Below, in pieces: positions 7,511 through 16,020 of a stretch of DNA of 64,000 nt. The position numbers and the translations under genes were made by a program. The stretch is from Actinoplanes couchii (GTDB lineage: Bacteria > Actinomycetota > Actinomycetes > Mycobacteriales > Micromonosporaceae): positions 108,302 to 172,301 of the forward strand of contig NZ_BOMG01000073.1 in NCBI RefSeq assembly GCF_016862075.1. The letters run 5' to 3'. A model generated the notes under the pieces. It did not search any database and was not told the origin of the DNA. It saw only the letters and a list, made by a program, of their open reading frames with translations. Position 1 is the first letter of the stretch. Each line of letters opens with the position of its first letter.

Positions 7511-9463
7511 ATGCCCCGACTCGGACACGGCCGCCCGATCACCGACCACGACATCGACAAGGCCAAGCGGGATCTGGCCGTTTACGCCGCCGACGCCCCG
7601 CTGGCGTTCGCCCTCGCGCCGCCGGTCAGCACCCAGCCGTTCGACCTGCTCTTCCCCACGTTGCAGGACGACGAGGCGAACCTGCTGCCACGGTTACCGG
7701 ACACCCCGGCGAAACTGAAGCGGCTCGGCGCCGCGATGAAGGACGACGACCAGGGCGACGATCCGTCCAAGGACGGCCCGATCCCGGCCGCCTACACCTA
7801 CCTCGGTCAGTTCATCGACCACGACGTCACCGTGGAGATCCAGGACACCAGGTTCGGGTCCGGCGGCCCGACGGTGCTGCTCGACCCGGCGATGACACCG
7901 CTGAGCCTGGCCGACATCCGGCGGGTGATGCGCAACCAGCGCACCGCCACCCTCGACCTGGACAGCGTCTACGGCACCCCGGCACCGCGGGATCCGGACA
8001 ATGAGGACCGGATGAGACTGGGCGTGGTCCAGAAGCTCGGGCAGACCGATCCGCCGCTGGCCCGCCCGCGCGGCAAGGGCGACGACAACGACCTGCCCCG
8101 CAAACCGCGCAGCACCGACCCGGACATCGACCGCGAGGCGCTGATCGGCGACCCGCGCAACGACGAGAACACCATCATCTCCCAGCTGCACGTGGCGTTC
8201 CTGAAGGCGCACAACGCCCTGATCGACCAGGGGCTGCCGTTCCGCGAGGCGCGCCGGGTGCTGCGCCAGCACTACCAGCACATCGTGGTGCACGACTTCC
8301 TGAAGCGGGTCGCCGATCCGGCGATCGTCGACGACGTCGTGGTGCACGGCAACAAGTGGTACAACCCGCACGCCGAGCCGTTCTTCATGCCGCTGGAGTT
8401 CGCGGTCGCCGCGTACCGGTTCGGGCACTCGATGGTGCGCGGGCTGTACGACTTCAACCTGAACTTCCGGGCCAGCCGGAACCCGGCGCCGGGCTCGCTG
8501 GACCTGCTGTTCACGTTCACCGCGCTGAGCGGGCAGCTCGGTGACTTCGACACGCTCCCGGAGAACTGGATCATCGAGTGGGAGAACATCGCCGGCCCCG
8601 GCAACCCGATGAAGGCCCGGAAGATCGACACCAATCTGGCCTCCACCGGCGGCGGGGCGCTGTTCGGCCTGAAGGACAACCAGGGCCGCCCGGAGCAGCC
8701 CGCCCCGGACGCCGGCCGGCTCGCCGTCCGTAACCTGCTGCGCGGGTACCGGCTGCGGATCCCGACCGGTCAGGCGGTCGCCGACCTGCTCGGGGTGCGG
8801 ACACTCAGCAAGGACCAGATCCTGGCCGCGGCCGGCAACGCCGATCAGCGGGTGGCGCTGGAACAGAGCGAGTTCCTGACCCGTACGCCGCTCTGGTACT
8901 ACGTCCTGGCCGAGGCGAAGGCCCTGCACGACGGGGCACACCTGGGCCCGGTGGGCAGCACGATCGTGGCCGAGGTGCTGGTCGGCCTGGTCCGCCGCAG
9001 CGAGGACTCGGTCCTCAAGCAGCCGGGCTGGAAACCGACCCTGCCGTCGGAGAAACCCGGGCGGTTCGAGCTGGCCGACCTGTTGCGCCTGGCCAAGGTG
9101 CTGCCGGGGCATCAGCAGCCGCTGACGTACCAGGTGCGCCAGGGTGACAGCCTGGCCCGGATCGCGCGCGAGCAGCTCGGCGCGGAGAACCGCTGGCCGC
9201 AGATCTTCGTGCTGAACCGGGCCACCCTGCCGAACCCGAACCGGATCTTCCCCGGCCAGGTGCTGTTCCTGCCGCCGAAACAACCGGTCGGCCCGATTCC
9301 GCGCCTTTACCCGGTCAAGTCCGGTGATTCCCTGTCGAGAATCACCCGGAAAAAGCTCGGCAACGAGAACCGCTGGCGCGAGATCTTCAATCTGAATCGT
9401 GATTTCGTGCCCGACCCGGATCGGATCTTCCCGGGTCAGGTGCTCGTCATTCCGGAGAATTGA
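7511..9463 (+). CDS. Animal-type haem peroxidase with two C-terminal LysM domains
   Basis: 650-residue protein. The first 520 residues are a haem peroxidase of the animal (myeloperoxidase/peroxinectin) superfamily. The distal His is in QFIDHDV (His104) and the proximal His in YRFGHSMV (His306), with the surrounding LHVAFLKAHN and RNLLRGY stretches also typical. Two LysM domains follow (about 538-592 and 598-650), each with the pattern V..GDSL..I....LG..NRW..IF.LNR...P.P..IFPGQVL. LysM binds peptidoglycan or chitin GlcNAc. No signal peptide is visible (MPRLGHGRPIT), so the route out of the cell, if any, is unclear. The 3' end overlaps the convergent IolB-like gene by 28 bases. The peroxidase plus LysM combination is unusual. 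Confidence 0.9.
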   Translation: MPRLGHGRPITDHDIDKAKRDLAVYAADAPLAFALAPPVSTQPFDLLFPTLQDDEANLLPRLPDTPAKLKRLGAAMKDDDQGDDPSKDGPIPAAYTYLGQFIDHDVTVEIQDTRFGSGGPTVLLDPAMTPLSLADIRRVMRNQRTATLDLDSVYGTPAPRDPDNEDRMRLGVVQKLGQTDPPLARPRGKGDDNDLPRKPRSTDPDIDREALIGDPRNDENTIISQLHVAFLKAHNALIDQGLPFREARRVLRQHYQHIVVHDFLKRVADPAIVDDVVVHGNKWYNPHAEPFFMPLEFAVAAYRFGHSMVRGLYDFNLNFRASRNPAPGSLDLLFTFTALSGQLGDFDTLPENWIIEWENIAGPGNPMKARKIDTNLASTGGGALFGLKDNQGRPEQPAPDAGRLAVRNLLRGYRLRIPTGQAVADLLGVRTLSKDQILAAAGNADQRVALEQSEFLTRTPLWYYVLAEAKALHDGAHLGPVGSTIVAEVLVGLVRRSEDSVLKQPGWKPTLPSEKPGRFELADLLRLAKVLPGHQQPLTYQVRQGDSLARIAREQLGAENRWPQIFVLNRATLPNPNRIFPGQVLFLPPKQPVGPIPRLYPVKSGDSLSRITRKKLGNENRWREIFNLNRDFVPDPDRIFPGQVLVIPEN

Positions 9464-10059
9464 CCCACCCGTACCGACAGGTGGTAGAGATCGTGTCCGG
9501 GCGCCGCAACCGCCGGGGCACATTCCGGCAGCAGCACCACGTCCCCGGTGCGCACCTCGATCGGGCTGCCGTGCACCAGCTGATAACCGTGGCCGCTGGT
9601 GACCTCGTAGTAGCGGATCTCCCCCGGCCCGTTCTCGTCCGGCGATCGGCTCCCGCCCGGGACCAGCACCTCCCGGGCGATCAGCCGGTCGGTGGCGAAG
9701 GTGTCCGGGGTGTCCTCGGCGGCGCCGTACCGGAACGGCAGGTCCCGTCCGGCGCGGGCGGCCGGCAGCGCGAACCGGCCGCCGTTCGGCGCACGCAGCG
9801 TGGCGGTGGTCCCGCGCGGCAGGTAGGCGACGTCGGTGCCCCGGGCGAAGACCGAGCGCCGCCCGGTCAGGGTCATCCGCTCGTCGTCGCAGGCCACGTC
9901 GCAGCCGCCGAGCAGCGGCACGACGAGCACCTCGTCGTCACCGGTGCCGAACCGGACCCGCCCACCGACGGCGAGGGTCACCACCCGCAGACCGGTGCCG
10001 TTCAGGGTGACGTAGACGTCGAAGGGCCGCTCCCCGGTCGTACCCCGCGGCACCTTCAT
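9436..10059 (-). CDS. IolB-like (5-deoxy-glucuronate isomerase family) cupin protein
   Basis: 207-residue protein with two cupin-like halves. The second half ends in APAVAAPGHDLYHLSVRVG, which closely resembles the VAAPGYDMYYLNV end of IolB. The motif FARGTDVAYLPRGT in the middle also fits. IolB isomerises 5-deoxy-glucuronate in inositol breakdown. Typical IolB is about 270-300 residues, so this is a shorter member. No other iol genes are nearby, so an inositol role is only a family-based inference. ATG at 10059 is chosen because GGGAGGGGG sits just upstream. The gene overlaps the peroxidase 3' end by 28 bases. Confidence 0.72.
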   Translation of the reverse strand: MKVPRGTTGERPFDVYVTLNGTGLRVVTLAVGGRVRFGTGDDEVLVVPLLGGCDVACDDERMTLTGRRSVFARGTDVAYLPRGTTATLRAPNGGRFALPAARAGRDLPFRYGAAEDTPDTFATDRLIAREVLVPGGSRSPDENGPGEIRYYEVTSGHGYQLVHGSPIEVRTGDVVLLPECAPAVAAPGHDLYHLSVRVGQFSGMTST

Positions 10060-10121
10060 CGGTACCCCCTCCCGCACTCCAGATAATGCCGGATCGGCGA
10101 TGCCGTCAAGACCGGTTTTAG

Positions 10122-10150
10122 TTGCGCCGACAAGTAAACCGGCGTACTGT
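10122..10150 (+). promoter_or_regulatory. Candidate promoter of the dioxygenase gene
   Basis: A -35-like TTGCGC (10122-10127) and a -10-like TACTGT (10145-10150) are separated by 17 bases. Transcription would start near 10157, just before the palindromic operator. Confidence 0.5.
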
Positions 10151-10162
10151 CACCATCAAATA

Positions 10163-10176
10163 GTTGAAGCTTCAAC
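10163..10176. promoter_or_regulatory. Palindromic operator GTTGAAGCTTCAAC
   Basis: A perfect 14-bp palindrome lies 10 bases upstream of the dioxygenase start, just downstream of the predicted transcription start, where a bound repressor would block transcription. TTGAAGCTTCAA-type sites are, to my knowledge, associated with MarR-family repressors that control pirin or dioxygenase genes. No MarR gene is in the window, so the regulator would be encoded elsewhere. Confidence 0.65.
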
Positions 10177-10186
10177 GGAGGTCACC

Positions 10187-10954
10187 ATGCGGATGCCAGC
10201 CCTCTTCCTCAGCCACGGCGCCCCGCCTCTGGTCGACAGCCCGGCCTGGGTGGAGCAGCTGCAACAGCTCGCCGCCACGCTGCCGCGACCGAAATCGATC
10301 CTCGTGGCCTCGGCCCACTGGGAGTCGGCCCCGCTGATGCTCGGCGCGACCTCCCCGGTCCCGCTGGTCTACGACTTCGGGGGATTCGCGCAGAAATACT
10401 ACGAAGTTCAGTACCGGGCTCCGGGCGCCCCGGTCCTCGCCGAGCAGGTCGCCGCCCTCATGCCGGATCACCAGACCGTCGCCCGCACCAACCGCGGCCT
10501 CGACCACGGCGCCTACGTCCCGCTGACCGTGATGTACCCGGATGCCGACATTCCGGTCCTGCAGATGTCGCTGCCCACCCTGGAGCCCGGCGAACTGCTC
10601 GACCTGGGCCGGCGTCTCGCGCCGCTGCGCGACGAGGGCGTGCTGATCATCGGTTCCGGCTTCACCACGCACGGGCTGCCGTTCCTGCGTGACTGGAGTC
10701 CGGAGGCGGCGGCGCCCGGATGGTCCCGCGAGTTCGACGCGTGGGCCGCCGAGACCCTCGCCCGTGGCGCCGTCGACGAGCTGGCCGACTTCCGCGAGCG
10801 CGCGCCCGGCATGCCCTACGCGCACCCGACCATCGAGCATTTCGCCCCGATGTTCCTCACCCTCGGCGCCTCGGAGAACCCGGAGCAGGCACCCGAACAG
10901 CCGATCGACGGCTTCTGGATGGGACTGGCGAAGAGGTCCTTCGTGGCGGCGTGA
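10187..10954 (+). CDS. Class III extradiol ring-cleavage dioxygenase (DODA/YgiD-like)
   Basis: 255-residue member of the LigB/DODA superfamily, non-haem metal enzymes that cleave catecholic rings. The expected histidines are visible: FLSHGAPP near the N-terminus (His10), ASAHWES about residue 45, DHGAYVPL in the middle, and FTTHGL in the last third. Length and motifs best match the 4,5-DOPA-extradiol-dioxygenase-like group, common in actinobacteria with unknown physiological substrate. The start ATG has a GGAGG site 7 bases upstream. The promoter carries a TTGAAGCTTCAA operator, so expression is probably repressed until an inducer (perhaps a phenolic or an oxidant) is present. Confidence 0.88.
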   Translation: MRMPALFLSHGAPPLVDSPAWVEQLQQLAATLPRPKSILVASAHWESAPLMLGATSPVPLVYDFGGFAQKYYEVQYRAPGAPVLAEQVAALMPDHQTVARTNRGLDHGAYVPLTVMYPDADIPVLQMSLPTLEPGELLDLGRRLAPLRDEGVLIIGSGFTTHGLPFLRDWSPEAAAPGWSREFDAWAAETLARGAVDELADFRERAPGMPYAHPTIEHFAPMFLTLGASENPEQAPEQPIDGFWMGLAKRSFVAA

Positions 10955-10976
10955 TTCCCGTTTCCCAGCATGTTTG

Positions 10977-10996
10977 CAGGATCTTTGGGGATCCTG
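10977..10996 (+). promoter_or_regulatory. Hairpin immediately upstream of terC
   Basis: Perfect 7-bp inverted repeat CAGGATC/GATCCTG around the loop TTTGGG, ending six bases before the terC ATG. The only SD-like G-run (GGGG, 10987-10990) lies in the loop and the first base of the 3' arm, so folding could affect translation. It could equally end transcription from the dioxygenase gene, though no T-run follows. Confidence 0.45.
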
Positions 10997-11002
10997 TGAA
11001 TC

Positions 11003-12010
11003 ATGCTAGAGGTCTCCGCGCTCGGGTGGATCGTGACCATCGGGGTCATCGTCGCCCTGCTCGCCCTCGATTTGACTCTCGGGGTGCTCCGTCCACATGT
11101 CGTCGGCTTCAAGGAAGCCGCCGCCTGGTCCGTCTTCTACATCGCCGTGGCAATCGTCTTCGGCGTGGTCTTCGCGAGCATCGCCGGTTGGGATTACGGC
11201 ACCGAGTACTTCGCCGGGTACATCGTCGAGAAGAGCCTGTCGGTCGACAATCTCTTCGTCTTCGTCATCATCATGACGACCTTCGCCGTGCCCGAGCGTT
11301 ACCAGCAGGAAGTTCTCACCTTCGGCATCATCATCGCGCTGGTGCTGCGGGTCATCTTCATCGCGGTCGGTGCCGCACTCCTGAACGCCTTCTCGTTCAT
11401 GTTCCTGGTCTTCGGCGGCATCCTGCTCTACACCGCGGTGCAGCTGTTCCGGCACCGCGACGAGGATCCCAGCGTCGAGGAGAACGCCCTCGTCAAAGCC
11501 GGCCGCCGATTCCTTCCGGTCACCGACGACTACGTCGAAGGCAAGATGATCACGCGCGTCGACGGCAAGCGCATGGTCACGCCCCTGTTCCTGGTCCTGC
11601 TGGCGATCGGCGGCACCGACCTGCTGTTCGCCCTGGACTCGATCCCCGCGGTCTTCGGCGTGACCGAGGAGGCGTACATCGTCTTCGTCGCCAACGCCTT
11701 CGCCCTACTGGGCCTGCGCGCCCTGTTCTTCCTGGTCAAGGGCCTACTGGACCGCCTGGTCTACCTGTCCACCGGCCTGTCGATCATCCTCGCCTTCATC
11801 GGCGTGAAGCTGATCCTGCACTGGGCCCACAAGGACATCAGCGAGGGCGTACCCGAGGTCTCCACCCCGGTCTCCCTGGCCGTCATCATCGGCATCCTGA
11901 TCATCACAACGGTCGCCAGCCTGATCAAATCCGGAAAGGACCCGTCCCTCAAAGCCCACCCCGGCAGCCTGAGGGCAGCCCCCAAGTCCGACGACCACGC
12001 CGGCAAGTAG
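11003..12010 (+). CDS. TerC/Alx-family membrane protein
   Basis: 335-residue polytopic membrane protein with eight or more hydrophobic segments. Family-typical acidic membrane motifs are present: YIVEKSLSVDNLFVF in the first third and GGTDLLFALDSIPAVFG in the second half. TerC proteins are linked to metal (tellurite, manganese) homeostasis and metal loading of exoenzymes. Length and motif spacing match complete family members. The C-terminal 40 residues are a soluble basic tail. It is apparently transcribed separately from the dioxygenase, with a hairpin right before its start codon and a strong terminator after its stop. Confidence 0.93.
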   Translation: MLEVSALGWIVTIGVIVALLALDLTLGVLRPHVVGFKEAAAWSVFYIAVAIVFGVVFASIAGWDYGTEYFAGYIVEKSLSVDNLFVFVIIMTTFAVPERYQQEVLTFGIIIALVLRVIFIAVGAALLNAFSFMFLVFGGILLYTAVQLFRHRDEDPSVEENALVKAGRRFLPVTDDYVEGKMITRVDGKRMVTPLFLVLLAIGGTDLLFALDSIPAVFGVTEEAYIVFVANAFALLGLRALFFLVKGLLDRLVYLSTGLSIILAFIGVKLILHWAHKDISEGVPEVSTPVSLAVIIGILIITTVASLIKSGKDPSLKAHPGSLRAAPKSDDHAGK

Positions 12011-12021
12011 CCCGACGATGC

Positions 12022-12050
12022 GAGGGGGTCGCTGTTCAGGCGACCCCCTC
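12022..12050 (+). terminator. Strong hairpin terminator after terC
   Basis: Perfect 11-bp inverted repeat GAGGGGGTCGC/GCGACCCCCTC with loop TGTTCAG, starting 11 bases after the terC stop. There is no long T-run, as is usual for high-GC actinobacterial terminators. Confidence 0.85.
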
Positions 12051-12192
12051 ACAACCTTTCCGCCGGTACGAATTCCCCACCCCACAACCGCACCACCCCG
12101 CAAGCCCCGACAACGCGAGGCAGGCGTCACACCGGGCCACCCCAGCGCCCGCCGGGCCATATGCGGTGGTTCCGGAAGGCAAACCCCCACCC

Positions 12193-12374
12193 ACGCCACC
12201 GGCCGATCCCGCACCACCCAACCACCCCAACGCCACCGGCCGATCCCGCACCACCCCCAACGCCGCTGGGCGATCCCGTACCACCGAACCACCCCAATGC
12301 CGCCGGGCGATCCCGCATCACCGAGCCACCCCAACGCCGCCGGGCAATCCCGTACCGCCGGGCAATCCCACGCC
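12193..12374. repeat. 37-bp tandem array (convergent gap terC / permease)
   Basis: Units run 12193-12229 (37 bp), 12230-12259 (30 bp, with a 7-bp deletion), 12260-12296 (37), 12297-12333 (37), then degraded copies to about 12374. The unit begins ACGCCRCYGG and ends CCACCCCA; the core is GATCCCGYACCACC. It lies between the stops of two convergent genes and encodes nothing convincing. The rest of the 12051-12472 gap is similarly Pro/Ala-codon-like low-complexity DNA. Confidence 0.85.
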
Positions 12375-12472
12375 TTCGCCCTGATCCCAGGTCGCCACCT
12401 CCGTCCGGCGGCTCACGCCTCTAGCCTTGCCAGATTTTTCCGACTTGTCGCTTATTTACTGATGTTCCAACG

Positions 12473-15100
12473 TCAGCGAGGTTCATCACTCTCCGGGGCC
12501 GGCGTCTGCTCCGGCGCACGCGGTGCCCTCGGACGAGGCGGCCGACGCTGAGACCCGGACGCCCCCGAACCGGTCGACCCGCTTCCGGGCTCTCCTTCGT
12601 CGTCCGCCGCAGCCCGCGACCTCGGAATTCGCGGAGCAACACCAGGCGCCCCACCAACTCCCGGCGCGCCGTTGGCACCTGACGTCCCGTTGGCTCCCGG
12701 CGCCCCGCCGACACCTGGCGCTCCGCTGGCACCTGACGTCCCGTTGGCTCCCGGCGCCCCACCGGCCCCCGGTGTCCCGTCTGCACCTGATGGCGTGTTC
12801 GCCGAAGAAGCCGCCCCGGCCGCCCCATCCGGCCTGCGACTCTGCCCACCAGCAGCCCGTTTCCGCGGTGAAGGCGTCCGCCGAACCGCACCGCCGGCAG
12901 CCGAATCGCCACTACCGGCCGCCGGCCCGGCGTCTGCTGTCCCTTGCCCCGCGGTCCCCGCTGCCGACTTCCGCGGGCGAGCGGTTCGGGGCCGAGGAGA
13001 CGGCTTCCGCTTCACCCCGTCCCCGGCCACGGTGGGCGCCACACCCCCGGTATCAGCCACCGGGTTCTCGATCCGGTTGTCGACCACCGAAGCCGTGCCT
13101 TCACGACGCTCCACCGGCACGTCCTCGCCTTGACGCTCCACCGGCACACTTTCGCCACGACGCTCCAGCGGCGCGTCTTCGCCACCCGGCGTCGCCTCGA
13201 ACCGCCCGTCGCCGGCGGCCGACTGTCCGCCCTCTACTCGTTCCCCACCGTCGGCCCGCGCAGGACTCTCCGACTTGTCCCGGTTGTCGGTCCGCTCTCG
13301 CCCCTCCGTCAGATCCGGGCCGCCGGTCAGATCCTGACTCGCCGCTCGCTCCGAACTGTCGGTCCGCTCCCGGTCCTCCGTCTTGTCCCCGTCACCGGCC
13401 CGTGCCCCGGTTCCCGGCGTCACGTCTTCGGCTCGCGTTCCTTCGACTCCGGCTTGTGTTTCCCGGTCGCGAGCGTGTGTTCCCCGGTCACGGCCTTGTG
13501 TTCCCCGGTCGTCGGCTTGTGTTCCCCGGTCACGGGCTTGTTCTTCCCGGTCGCGGGCTTGTTCTTCCCGGTCGCGCTCCGCCTCGGCTCGGGCCTCCTC
13601 CGGCCCTTCCCGCAGGTCTTCCTCTCGCGCCGGACGGGACGTCTCGGTCCAGGTGGTTCCGGTCGCGGTGGGCGAGGCCGCCCCCTCCCGGGTCGCGGGC
13701 GGTTGACCGGTTCCGATCACCGCGTACACCTCAGGCTGCTGGGTCTTGAGCTTTTTGCCCCAGACGATGCCGATGATCAGGACGATCAGGAAGGACAGCA
13801 CCGGGGACCAGATCTTGGCCGGGTTGTCGCTGCCGAGCAGATCACCGAAGAACGCCACCGTGATCAGCAGCACGAGCCAGAGGAAGACGGTGGAGATCCA
13901 CGGGGCGATCGAGCGCCGCCACCGGATCTCCGAGCTGGGGTTGCGGCGGAAGTAGCGGACCACCGCCACCGACGCGATCGTCATCAGGATCAGGACGCCG
14001 AGGCCGCCGGAGACGGTGCCGAAGAAGAACAGGTCGGTGGTCGGGTTCCACGCCCCGATCGCGAAGATCACCAGCACCACGAAGGCCAGCGCGGACTGCG
14101 CGATCGACGCCGCGACCGGAACGCCCCGCCGGGTCGTCGCGAGCGCCTGCGGGAGCACTCCTTCGCGCGCGACGGTCAGCCCGTACCGCGCGACGGTGTG
14201 GTGGAACGCCAGCATCGCCGCGAACAGGCTGGTGGCGAAGAAGATCCGGCCCAGATCGACGATCACCGTGGGCAGGTACGGTTCGGGGAGGAAGAAGAAC
14301 AGGTCGTCGAGGTGGTCGGCGGCGACCGCGACGATCTGGTCGGGCCCGGCGACGACCGACATCGCCCAGGCGGTGCCACCGTAGAGGAACGCGGCCACGA
14401 GCAGGGTGAACCCGATGGCCCGGGCGATGGTCCGGCGTGGATCGCGGGCCTCGGCGGCGTACACCAGCGGGGCCTCGAACCCGACCATGCCCGCAATCGC
14501 GGCGACCAGCAGCGACACACCGCCCGCGCTGGCGAGCAGTGCGGGGTTGAGGGTGTCGAACGTGACCGCGCCCCCGGCCGGGTTGCCGATCATGACCGAG
14601 TCGAAGATCAGAACAATGAGCACCTCGGCGCAGACCAGAACGGTCAGGATGCGTGCATTGAGGTCAATGTCCAGGCGCCCGAGAACGGCGATCAACGCCC
14701 ACCCGAGCAGCGCCAGGATGATCCACGAGACATCGATCCCGAAGATCGCCAAAGCGTTGTGCGCGGCCACTCCGAAGGCCCCGTAGAGGCCGATCTGCAT
14801 CGCGTTGTAGGCGAGCAGAGCGACAAAGGCGGTGCCGACCCCGAGGGGCCGGGAAAGACCGATTGCGGCGTACGCGTAGAAAGCACCGCTGTTGGGCACG
14901 TGCCGGGCCATCGCGGCAAGCCCGACCGCGAAAACCCCGAGAACGGCGGCGACCAGCATGTACGCCACCGGAATGCCCTTCTCGCCCACCTGGCCGTACC
15001 CCAGCGGGAGGGCTCCGGCCACAATGGTGAGTGGTGTCATGGCTGAAACCGCGATGACGAAGATCGGCCACGTGCCGAGCTTCCGCTCCGGCTGGGACAT
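12473..15100 (-). CDS. APC-superfamily amino-acid permease with long repetitive cytoplasmic tail
   Basis: 875 residues. The first 490 form an amino-acid/polyamine/organocation permease with about 12 membrane segments, beginning MSQPERKLGTWPIFVIAVSAM; the motif AMARHVPNSGAFYAYAA is typical of the family. ATG at 15100 is chosen for the GGGAGG site just upstream. The remaining 380 residues are low complexity: first a highly charged region with 7-residue repeats of the type DREEQAR and DRGTQAD (about 512-547), then Glu/Arg/Asp-rich sequence, then a Gly/Ala-rich part with collagen-like G-X-X repeats (about 770-815), and a Pro/Arg end. Permeases of this family are normally about 450-520 residues, so the tail is an addition. 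Upstream DNA (15105-15210) is unusually AT-rich and likely holds the promoter. Confidence 0.85.
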   Translation of the reverse strand: MSQPERKLGTWPIFVIAVSAMTPLTIVAGALPLGYGQVGEKGIPVAYMLVAAVLGVFAVGLAAMARHVPNSGAFYAYAAIGLSRPLGVGTAFVALLAYNAMQIGLYGAFGVAAHNALAIFGIDVSWIILALLGWALIAVLGRLDIDLNARILTVLVCAEVLIVLIFDSVMIGNPAGGAVTFDTLNPALLASAGGVSLLVAAIAGMVGFEAPLVYAAEARDPRRTIARAIGFTLLVAAFLYGGTAWAMSVVAGPDQIVAVAADHLDDLFFFLPEPYLPTVIVDLGRIFFATSLFAAMLAFHHTVARYGLTVAREGVLPQALATTRRGVPVAASIAQSALAFVVLVIFAIGAWNPTTDLFFFGTVSGGLGVLILMTIASVAVVRYFRRNPSSEIRWRRSIAPWISTVFLWLVLLITVAFFGDLLGSDNPAKIWSPVLSFLIVLIIGIVWGKKLKTQQPEVYAVIGTGQPPATREGAASPTATGTTWTETSRPAREEDLREGPEEARAEAERDREEQARDREEQARDRGTQADDRGTQGRDRGTHARDRETQAGVEGTRAEDVTPGTGARAGDGDKTEDRERTDSSERAASQDLTGGPDLTEGRERTDNRDKSESPARADGGERVEGGQSAAGDGRFEATPGGEDAPLERRGESVPVERQGEDVPVERREGTASVVDNRIENPVADTGGVAPTVAGDGVKRKPSPRPRTARPRKSAAGTAGQGTADAGPAAGSGDSAAGGAVRRTPSPRKRAAGGQSRRPDGAAGAASSANTPSGADGTPGAGGAPGANGTSGASGAPGVGGAPGANGTSGANGAPGVGGAPGVAPRIPRSRAAADDEGEPGSGSTGSGASGSQRRPPRPRAPRAPEQTPAPESDEPR
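12673..12780. repeat. 54-bp in-frame repeat in the permease tail
   Basis: Two near-identical 54-bp units (12673-12726 and 12727-12780) lie inside the permease gene. The length is a multiple of three, and on the minus strand it encodes an 18-residue Gly-X-X unit of the type GAPGANGTSGASGAPGVG. Confidence 0.85.
13459..13563. repeat. 21-bp in-frame repeat in the permease tail
   Basis: Five 21-bp units (13459, 13480, 13501, 13522, 13543), each of the type TTCCCCGGTC...TTGTG. On the minus strand they encode a seven-residue charged unit such as ARDREEQ. The periodicity is heptad-like, though the hydrophobic core of a classical coiled coil is missing. Confidence 0.85.
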
Positions 15101-16020
15101 GGCGCCTCCCGAAATTTTCTGCAGACAATCGAAGACCGACTCCATAATGACCTTTAAATCGGATGATCGACATAGAGAAAACTCGATCTTGAATAGAACA
15201 CCCCCACCGAACCTTTCCAACCCGGACTTTCACCCGGGCGCGCGCCCTGGCCCGCCGTGACCCGGCCGCCCCGGCGCCCAACCACCCCACACAAAAGGAT
15301 CTTCAACCGAACACCGCCGCCGGCCACCCCCACTGCCACCCACCCATCCGCCACCGCCCAGACGTCCGCCACCACCCGCACAGACGCGGCCACCGCCACC
15401 CGCAAGGACGCGGCCACCCACACGGCCACCACCACCATCCGCACGGACGCGGCCACCCGCACGGCTACGGCCACCGCCACCCCACGTCCGCCGCCATCCG
15501 GACGTCCGCCGCCGCGCGCACGGCCACCCGCACGTCCTGCCACCGTGCGGACGCCCGCGCCGCCCGCACGGCCACCCGCAGGGACGAGGCCACCCGCACG
15601 GCTACGGCCACCGCCACCCGGACGCAGCCACCCCAGGGCCACCGCCTCCCAGACGGACGCCCTCACCACCCGCGTTCAGCCAGCAACCTTCGGACAGACG
15701 TCTTCAGCAACCACCGCCACCCGGGCGCCCTCATCACCCGACTTCAACCGAACACCCTCACCCAGACGTCTTCAGCAGCCGCTTTCAAAGATCAGCACGA
15801 TTCAGCCGCTCCGGACGCTCCGGGCTTTCCGCGCGTTCCGAGCGTTCCGAGCGCCGCCAGTGTTCCGCGCGCCCCGGTGTTCCGCGCGCCCCGGTGTTCG
15901 GCGCGCTCCGGTGTTCGGCGCGCTCCGGTGTTCGGCGCGCTCCGGGCGAGCGCAGCCGGATCTCCTAGCGCAGCCGGATCCCAGAGTTTCACCCGCTCAG
16001 GCGTGGGGTACTTTTCCCGG
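15101..16020. other. Low-complexity intergenic region with degenerate repeats
   Basis: 920 bases between the permease start and the DUF6343 gene. 15105-15210 is AT-rich (for example ATTTAAAGG on the minus strand near 15150) and is the probable permease promoter and leader. 15300-15620 is a degenerate repeat built from GCGGCCACCCGCACGG-like units. 15861-15945 is a clean 17-bp array. Long frames here encode only Thr/Pro/Arg/Ala runs and are judged noncoding. Confidence 0.55.
15861..15945. repeat. 17-bp tandem repeat, five units
   Basis: Five exact 17-bp units in two sequence variants: two copies of TGTTCCGCGCGCCCCGG followed by three copies of TGTTCGGCGCGCTCCGG. The array ends 75 bases upstream of the DUF6343 gene. 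The block-wise order of variants suggests stepwise amplification. Confidence 0.92.

Noticed and set aside
9436..10059. Part of a full inositol-degradation cluster
   Set aside because: Only an IolB-like gene is present; no iolC, D, E, G or A candidates are nearby.
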